A DNA stretch of 64,000 nt, taken from contig JAJVIC010000003.1 of the NCBI GenBank assembly GCA_022072225.1, forward strand, positions 124,001 through 188,000, read 5' to 3'. Positions 59,058-64,000 of this stretch are shown here, in pieces (position 1 is the first letter of the stretch; each line of letters opens with the position of its first letter). Both the position numbers and the translations under genes were made by a program. The notes beneath the pieces are model-generated. The model was not told the origin of the DNA. It saw only the letters and a list, made by a program, of their open reading frames with translations, and made no database searches. Source of the DNA: Bacteroidia bacterium (lineage in GTDB: Bacteria; Bacteroidota; Bacteroidia; SXHM01).

Positions 59058-59314
59058 TGCTAACCAACAACGATATTTTAAAAAAGCTGCGCATAGCACT
59101 TGAACTGAAAGATGAGGATATTATCCACATTCTGAAGCTGGCAGATTTTACAATTTCAAAAAGTGAATTGAGCGCATTGTTTCGCAGAGACGACCATCCT
59201 AATTACGTTGCCTGTGGCGACCAGTTACTGCGCAATTTTTTGCAGGGACTTATTATCTATAAGCGAGGGCCGCGGGAAGTAAAACCCGAACAGAAAAAGG
59301 TGCAGAAAAAATAA
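59057..59314 (+). CDS. DUF1456 protein, single-repeat form
   Basis: 85-aa cytoplasmic protein with NNDILKKLRIALELKDEDII and LFRRDDHPNY, the unit of DUF1456 (YehS family). Usual members are about 150-160 residues with two such units; this one has only one, followed by a Lys-rich tail. Function unknown. Stop codon lies inside the terminator hairpin. Confidence 0.8.
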   Translation: MLTNNDILKKLRIALELKDEDIIHILKLADFTISKSELSALFRRDDHPNYVACGDQLLRNFLQGLIIYKRGPREVKPEQKKVQKK

Positions 59315-59354
59315 AAGAGAAAAGGCTGAATTTTATTCAGCCTTTTCTCTTTTA
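59312..59354. terminator. Bidirectional terminator between DUF1456 and the SprB-repeat gene
   Basis: 20-bp perfect stem (TAAAAGAGAAAAGGCTGAAT at 59312-59331 and its complement at 59335-59354) with a 3-nt loop, A-rich on one side and T-rich on the other, between convergent genes. The left arm includes the DUF1456 stop codon. Confidence 0.8.
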
Positions 59355-59364
59355 TGCTTCTTGC

Positions 59365-59391
59365 ACTTCAACTACGCTCAGTGTGACAGGT
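59365..59391. repeat. Short dispersed repeat fragment
   Basis: CTTCAACTACGCTCAGTGTG followed by ACAGGTG, related to the fragment at 25291-25316 (shared ACTACGCT and GACAG). It ends 1 bp before the stop codon of the SprB-repeat gene. Confidence 0.35.
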
Positions 59392-59392
59392 G

Positions 59393-62300
59393 TTATCGCT
59401 TCACTATTCTTCTCACCATATTCTCACCTTGCGCCTGCACAGTCAGCACATACATACCTGCAGCCAGATTAGAAATATCAAAGTTCTCTCTGTAGTTTCC
59501 GTTTGCTTCGCGTGAATTAGCAAATACCAGACTTCCGGTAACTGTGTAAAGCGAAATGTTTACTTCTGTTTCTTTTGTCAATTCCATTTCAATGGTAAAC
59601 ATTTCGTAAACCGGGTTAGGATAAACGTTGAGTGAAATTGGTTTTACTTCTTCCGCAATTCCTACCGGTGGGTCGGTTAAGGTAACACATGCCTGAGTTG
59701 TGCAACCGTTATTATCGGTTACATCAAAGCAATATGTTCCGGCAGGAAGACCATTAACAGTAGAAGGTACAGGTGTACCGTTGTATGAATACGAATAAGG
59801 CGCTGTTCCTCCGGTTGCAGTTGCGGTTATGCTACCATCTGTGCAACCGATGCAGGATGGATCGGTGCCGCTTGCAGTAACAGCAAGTTCAGTTGGTTCA
59901 GTAATGGTTACACTTTCAAATGATTCGCAACCGCTTTGGTCGGTAACGGTAACGGTATAGGTTCCCGCTTCCAATCCTGTAGCCGATGCAGTAGTTTGCT
60001 CCGGTGTGGTGTTCCATGAATAGGTGAGGTTTCCAGTTCCGCCTGTGGCAGTAACAGTTGCTGTTCCGTTGTTACCATCAAAACAGCTTACATTGGTTCC
60101 TAAAACACTTAAATCAGCAGCACCTGCATTATTTACGGTTGCGCTTGCTGTTGCCGTACAGTTATTGTTGTCGGTAATGATTACGGTATAAACACCTGCT
60201 GCAAGTCCTGTTGCTGTTGCAGCAGTTTGAACAGGCGAGGTATTCCATGAATAGGTATAACCGCCTACACCGCCTGCTGCGGTAACTGTTGCTTCACCAT
60301 CGCTCTGGTTGCAGGCTGCATCGGTTACATCTATGGTTGAGGTAATGGCAGCCGGTTGGTTAATAGTTGCATTTTTTGAAACGGTGCAACCGTTGGCATC
60401 GGTAATAACAACCGTGTAACTTCCGGCAGGCAAACCAAAAGCAGTTTGCGTAGTTTGCGCAGGAACGGTGTTCCATGAATAGGTGTAAGGAGCAGTTCCT
60501 CCTGAAGGGTTAGCAGTAGTTGCACCGTTAGTTCCGCCATTGCACGAAACATGTGTTTGCAACGTGGTAGCTGTAAGCGGTGATGCAGGTTGTGTAACGT
60601 TTGCAGTGGCAGATGCTTCGCAACCGTTTGCATCAGTAACCAGAACGGTGTAAACTCCAGCTGCAAGTCCGCTAATGGAGGCGGTTGTTTGTGCAGGTTG
60701 TGTATCCCATAAGTACGTATAAGGGGTTGTTCCGCCTGTAACATTTGCTGTTGCAGAACCGGTCAACTGCCCGCTGCATAAAATATTTTCGTGAGAAGCA
60801 TTTACGGTTAGCTGAACAGGTTCAGTAATAGTTACCGTTGCAGAAAATTCGCAGCCTGCATTGTCTGTAACCGTTGCTGTATAGGTTCCGGCAGTAAGTC
60901 CTGTAACTGATTGTGTGGTTTGCACCGGATTAGTATCCCATGAGAATGAATATGGTTGTGTTCCACCGGAAACACCTATTGTTGCTGTTCCGTTGTTGCC
61001 TCCGAAGCAACTTACGTTTGTTGCGTTAGCTTCGGCATTAAGTCCACCTGCATTAGGCACATTAATGACAGAAGTTGCTGAGCAGGCATTTTCATCGGTA
61101 ACGGTAACGGTGTATGTTCCTGAAAGAAGTCCTAAAGCTGTTGCAGTTGTCTGCACAGGATTGCTGTTCCAGGAATAGGTGTAGTTCCCTGTTCCACCGG
61201 TTACGGTTGCAGTAGCAGTTCCATTACTTTGTCCGCAATCCTGAGGTGTTGCGTTTACTGTAATCTGTATAGATGATGGTTGTGTGATGGTTGCCGATTC
61301 GGTAACGGAACAACCGTTGGCATCTGCTACCGTTACATCATACGTACCTGCTTCCAGGTTAATTGCTGTTTCGGTAGTTTGTTCAGGATTGGAGTTCCAT
61401 GAATAGGTGTAAGGCTGGGTGCCACCAACCGGAACTGCGGTAGCAGAACCATTGTTTCCGCCATCGCACGACACATGTGTTTGCAAGGTAGAGGCTGTAA
61501 GTTCGTCAGGTTCTGTAACGCTTGCTGTTTCGGTTGCGGTGCAACCGTTAGCATCGGTAACGGTTAAGGTATAATCACCGGCAAGTAAATTTGAAATGGC
61601 GCCTGTGGTTTGTTCCGGTGTTGTGTTCCATGAATAGGTGTAAGGAGTTACACCACCATCAATGGTTGAATTTATTCCGCCAGAAGTTTCGCCATTGCAG
61701 GCAATGTCAGTTGCATCCAGCGTAATTGCAATTGCAGCCGGTTCATTAATAGTAACAGTAGAAACTGTTGTGCAGCCGGATTGATCTGTAACCGTTGAGG
61801 TGTATGTTCCTGCACTAAGACCAAAAGCTGTTTGGGTAGTAGCACCGCCCGGTGACCATAAATAAGTATACGGCTGTGAACCACCTGAAGGTGTTACTGT
61901 TGCCGTTCCATTGTTGCCTCCGTTGCAACTTACGTTTGTGTGCGAAACCGTTGAAGATGGTCCGCCAGGAGAAACAACTGTTGCTGAAGCGCTCACAGAG
62001 CAATTGTTGTCGTCTGTAACCGTAACGGTATAAGTTCCGGCAGGCAGATTTGTTGCCACAGCTGTTGTTTGCACAGGGTTGCTGTTCCATGAATACGCTA
62101 AAGTTCCTTCGCCTCCGCTTGCGGTTGCAGTTGCAGTTCCTGTCTGCTGTCCACACGGTGTGTTAGTTGAAGAAACCGAAAGGGTTATTGCAGGGGGTTG
62201 AGTAATAGTAGTTCCTGCAGTTGCCACACATCCGTTGGAGTCAGTAACCAATACCGAGTAATTTCCTGCGGGAAGGTTGATTGCTGTTTGGGTAGTTTGG

Positions 62301-63646
62301 TCGGGGTTTGTATTCCAGTCAAATGTATAAGGTTGAGTTCCTCCTGATACGTTGGCTATTGCAGAACCATCGTTGGCCGAGTTGCAGGAGAGATTATTTC
62401 CTGTAATGTTTACCAGCATAAGCGGAGGGTTAACCAATGTTACGGTTGCTGTAGCAGAGCATCCGAAGTTGTCTGTTGCAATAACGGTATAAGTTCCGGC
62501 CGGAAGTCCTGTTGCATTCTGCGCATAAATAACAGGGTTTGCATCCCACTGAAACCAGTAGGGAGTAGTGCCTCCCGAAGCAGTTGCAGAAGCTGTTCCG
62601 TCTGCGCTACCGAAACACAACGGATCGGTATATGTTGCAGTAACTGTAATAGAATTAGACTGTGTTACTATAACTGTTCCTTCTCCGTTACAACCTTGTG
62701 AATCGGTAATGTAAACGGTGTAGGTTCCTACTTCAAGTCCTGTTGCCGTTTGGGTGGTTTGCACAGGGTTGGTATCCCAGATGTATGTATAAGGACCTAC
62801 ACCTCCTGATGGCGTTGCAGTTGCAGTTCCGTTAGTACCTCCGTTGCAGGTTACGGGTGTTTCAGTAACGGTAACGCTTGGACCTCCAACATTTGGAACT
62901 GTAACGGGAGCGGAAATAGAACAACCATCAGCATCTGTAGCTGTAACAATATATGTTCCTGTTGCAAGACCTGTAGCGGTTTGTGTGGTTTGTACAGGAT
63001 TTGTATTCCAGGAATATGTAAAGCCACCGGCTCCGCCTGTTGCATTTGCAGTTGCTGTTCCGTCAGATAGCCCACAGGTGGCGGGTGTTGTGGAAACGGA
63101 GCCACCAATTTGGGCACCTTGATTGATAGTTACTGTAGCGGTTTTTGAGCAATTATTTCGGGTTACAGTTACGGTATAAGTTCCTGCAGTAAGGTTAGTA
63201 GCTGTTTGTGTGGTTTGAACTGGTGTTGTATTCCATGAATAGGTGATATTTCCTGAACCACCTGTAACGTTAGCCGTAGCCGAACCATCGGTTCCTCCAT
63301 AGCAGGTAGCATCTTCTTTAGTAATGGTAATAGTAATTCCGGTTGGCTGGGTAATTGTAACCTGCTCGGTGGTTACACAGCCGTTTGATGCGGTAATGGT
63401 ACAGATGTAGGTTCCGGCACAGAGGTTAGTAGCAGTTTGTGTAGTTTGTACAGGAACAGTATTCCATGAATAAGAATGTTGACCAAATCCACCAAAGAAT
63501 ACGTTAACAGTAGCAGAGCCATTACAGGCTCCGTTGCATGTTACATTTTGAACGGATGATGTTGCAAAACATTGGGCTTTTACTGAATTTGTGCTGAAGA
63601 TATTTAACAACACTAAAGCAAAAACTGAACTGTAGAAAAATTTCAT
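59393..63646 (-). CDS. T9SS protein with 17 SprB repeats
   Basis: 1417-aa exported protein: signal peptide (1-25, ending VKAQ), seventeen SprB-type repeats of about 76 residues (roughly 30-1325), and a type A sorting domain (VYPNPVYEMFTI...GMYVLTV...RRIVKR). A typical repeat reads CNGGxNGTAT, GGTxPYTYSWNTNPVQTT, AGTYTVTVTDANGC and ends in TITEP/TITQP; each has two cysteines likely to form a disulfide. Such repeats occur in the SprB adhesin of gliding flavobacteria, but here the export domain is type A rather than the type B of SprB. Probably a fibrous surface adhesin. No PorP/SprF gene adjoins it. Confidence 0.9.
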   Translation of the reverse strand: MKFFYSSVFALVLLNIFSTNSVKAQCFATSSVQNVTCNGACNGSATVNVFFGGFGQHSYSWNTVPVQTTQTATNLCAGTYICTITASNGCVTTEQVTITQPTGITITITKEDATCYGGTDGSATANVTGGSGNITYSWNTTPVQTTQTATNLTAGTYTVTVTRNNCSKTATVTINQGAQIGGSVSTTPATCGLSDGTATANATGGAGGFTYSWNTNPVQTTQTATGLATGTYIVTATDADGCSISAPVTVPNVGGPSVTVTETPVTCNGGTNGTATATPSGGVGPYTYIWDTNPVQTTQTATGLEVGTYTVYITDSQGCNGEGTVIVTQSNSITVTATYTDPLCFGSADGTASATASGGTTPYWFQWDANPVIYAQNATGLPAGTYTVIATDNFGCSATATVTLVNPPLMLVNITGNNLSCNSANDGSAIANVSGGTQPYTFDWNTNPDQTTQTAINLPAGNYSVLVTDSNGCVATAGTTITQPPAITLSVSSTNTPCGQQTGTATATASGGEGTLAYSWNSNPVQTTAVATNLPAGTYTVTVTDDNNCSVSASATVVSPGGPSSTVSHTNVSCNGGNNGTATVTPSGGSQPYTYLWSPGGATTQTAFGLSAGTYTSTVTDQSGCTTVSTVTINEPAAIAITLDATDIACNGETSGGINSTIDGGVTPYTYSWNTTPEQTTGAISNLLAGDYTLTVTDANGCTATETASVTEPDELTASTLQTHVSCDGGNNGSATAVPVGGTQPYTYSWNSNPEQTTETAINLEAGTYDVTVADANGCSVTESATITQPSSIQITVNATPQDCGQSNGTATATVTGGTGNYTYSWNSNPVQTTATALGLLSGTYTVTVTDENACSATSVINVPNAGGLNAEANATNVSCFGGNNGTATIGVSGGTQPYSFSWDTNPVQTTQSVTGLTAGTYTATVTDNAGCEFSATVTITEPVQLTVNASHENILCSGQLTGSATANVTGGTTPYTYLWDTQPAQTTASISGLAAGVYTVLVTDANGCEASATANVTQPASPLTATTLQTHVSCNGGTNGATTANPSGGTAPYTYSWNTVPAQTTQTAFGLPAGSYTVVITDANGCTVSKNATINQPAAITSTIDVTDAACNQSDGEATVTAAGGVGGYTYSWNTSPVQTAATATGLAAGVYTVIITDNNNCTATASATVNNAGAADLSVLGTNVSCFDGNNGTATVTATGGTGNLTYSWNTTPEQTTASATGLEAGTYTVTVTDQSGCESFESVTITEPTELAVTASGTDPSCIGCTDGSITATATGGTAPYSYSYNGTPVPSTVNGLPAGTYCFDVTDNNGCTTQACVTLTDPPVGIAEEVKPISLNVYPNPVYEMFTIEMELTKETEVNISLYTVTGSLVFANSREANGNYRENFDISNLAAGMYVLTVQAQGENMVRRIVKR

Positions 63647-63781
63647 TTGTATAGATTAATTGTTTGAGGAGGCGAAATGTATAAATAATTCATCTATGAA
63701 TAGTTGCACCTCGGTAAATGGTAACATCAAAAGCGTGAAATGGTGTAAAAGGCGGTAACGATGAAGACAGAGAAAATTTAT

Positions 63782-64000
63782 TTACTGCGGATGATAAATT
63801 CGCTCCGCACTTTTGTAAACCTCTGCTTTGTTCAGCGAGCGCTTTTTCAGTTTGTGGGCTACAAACAATTCCATCTGGTCGTTATAGTGTTTACTGTAAG
63901 GTCGGCTCGATGCACCATAAGAATGTATGCTTTCAATCTCGGGACCTTGTTTGGTAAATTTCACTAATTGCACAAAACTATCACCAACCCAGATACGCAT
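63782..64000 (-). CDS. Penicillin acylase-family protein, C-terminal fragment
   Basis: The last 72 residues of a gene that begins beyond the right edge. The segment WVGDSFVQLVKF...SIHSYGASSRPYSKHY and DQMELF matches the C-terminal end of the penicillin acylase/acyl-homoserine lactone acylase family (Ntn hydrolases that cleave amides). The catalytic Ser, at the start of the beta subunit, is outside the window. Assignment is from a short region. Confidence 0.65.
   Translation of the reverse strand: MRIWVGDSFVQLVKFTKQGPEIESIHSYGASSRPYSKHYNDQMELFVAHKLKKRSLNKAEVYKSAERIYHPQ

Noticed and set aside
1-64000. tRNA, rRNA or recognisable riboswitch genes
   Set aside because: I looked in the intergenic spaces and saw no cloverleaf with CCA-end features, no rRNA segments and no known riboswitch core. 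Small RNAs cannot be excluded by eye.
1-64000. Integrated phage, IS transposase or integrase
   Set aside because: No transposase, integrase or phage structural gene was recognised; the only mobile-like units are the short inverted-repeat elements reported.

Overview
The window comes from a Bacteroidota genome, probably an uncultured or little-studied facultative anaerobe. Evidence: type IX secretion (T9SS) sorting domains and PorP/SprF- and PorE-like partners, a gliding-motility type C-terminal domain, SprB repeats, a TonB-dependent outer-membrane barrel, Bacteroidota-style promoters (TTTG-N19-TAnnTTTG), and weak or absent Shine-Dalgarno sequences. I cannot fix class or order from sequence alone.

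Region 1 (1-1738): the end of a respiratory nitrate reductase operon (narJ partial, narI, a small membrane protein). Region 2 (1735-18746, minus strand): a tightly packed 13-gene operon for anaerobic degradation of benzoyl-CoA. It encodes all four subunits of an ATP-dependent class I benzoyl-CoA reductase (bcrC, bcrB, bcrA, bcrD), then dienoyl-CoA hydratase (dch), dehydrogenase (had), ring-opening hydrolase (oah/bamA), a 3-hydroxyacyl-CoA dehydrogenase/enoyl-CoA hydratase fusion and a thiolase. Inserted are an acyl-CoA ligase, a methyltransferase, an additional 2-hydroxyacyl-CoA dehydratase-type subunit, and a fusion of a ketopantoate-reductase-like 2-oxoacid reductase with a BcrA/HgdC-type ATPase activator. 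The last two overlap by ATGA and are the most novel part of the window. Region 3 (18855-25087, plus strand): a divergent operon for 4-hydroxybenzoyl-CoA reductase (fused HcrC-HcrA, HcrB with its extra 4Fe-4S loop) with molybdenum cofactor accessory genes. The two operons share a 108-bp divergent promoter region with one perfect FNR/DNR-like palindrome placed near -41 of both predicted starts.

Region 4 (25.3-31.5 kb): TonB-dependent receptor, a small HTH protein, a 41-bp tandem hairpin array, a secreted T9SS protein, and a MntA/HepT toxin-antitoxin pair. Region 5 (31.5-45.7 kb): housekeeping genes (pyrH, tsf, rpsB, rpsI, rplM; an esterase, a lipoprotein, amidophosphoribosyltransferase, RNase R, and a cytochrome oxidase assembly/subunit set cyoE-coxIII-coxIII-coxIV-sco-DUF420). 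Region 6 (45.7-64 kb): a truncated aldehyde dehydrogenase, then a surface-adhesin operon (large type B adhesin, PorP/SprF, PorE/OmpA-like) interrupted by a 578-bp element with perfect 30-bp inverted ends carrying a GxxExxY gene; mlaE-mlaF; further T9SS cargo, including a protein with 17 SprB repeats; and the tail of a penicillin acylase.

How it works together (inference): aromatic acids are activated to CoA thioesters, 4-hydroxybenzoyl-CoA is dehydroxylated to benzoyl-CoA, the ring is reduced, hydrated, oxidised and opened to 3-hydroxypimelyl-CoA, and this is beta-oxidised to glutaryl-CoA and acetyl-CoA, with nitrate as likely electron acceptor and oxygen respiration as the alternative. Intergenic spacers around the surface-protein genes hold arrays of degenerate repeats with 21- and 41-bp periods, close to whole numbers of DNA turns.
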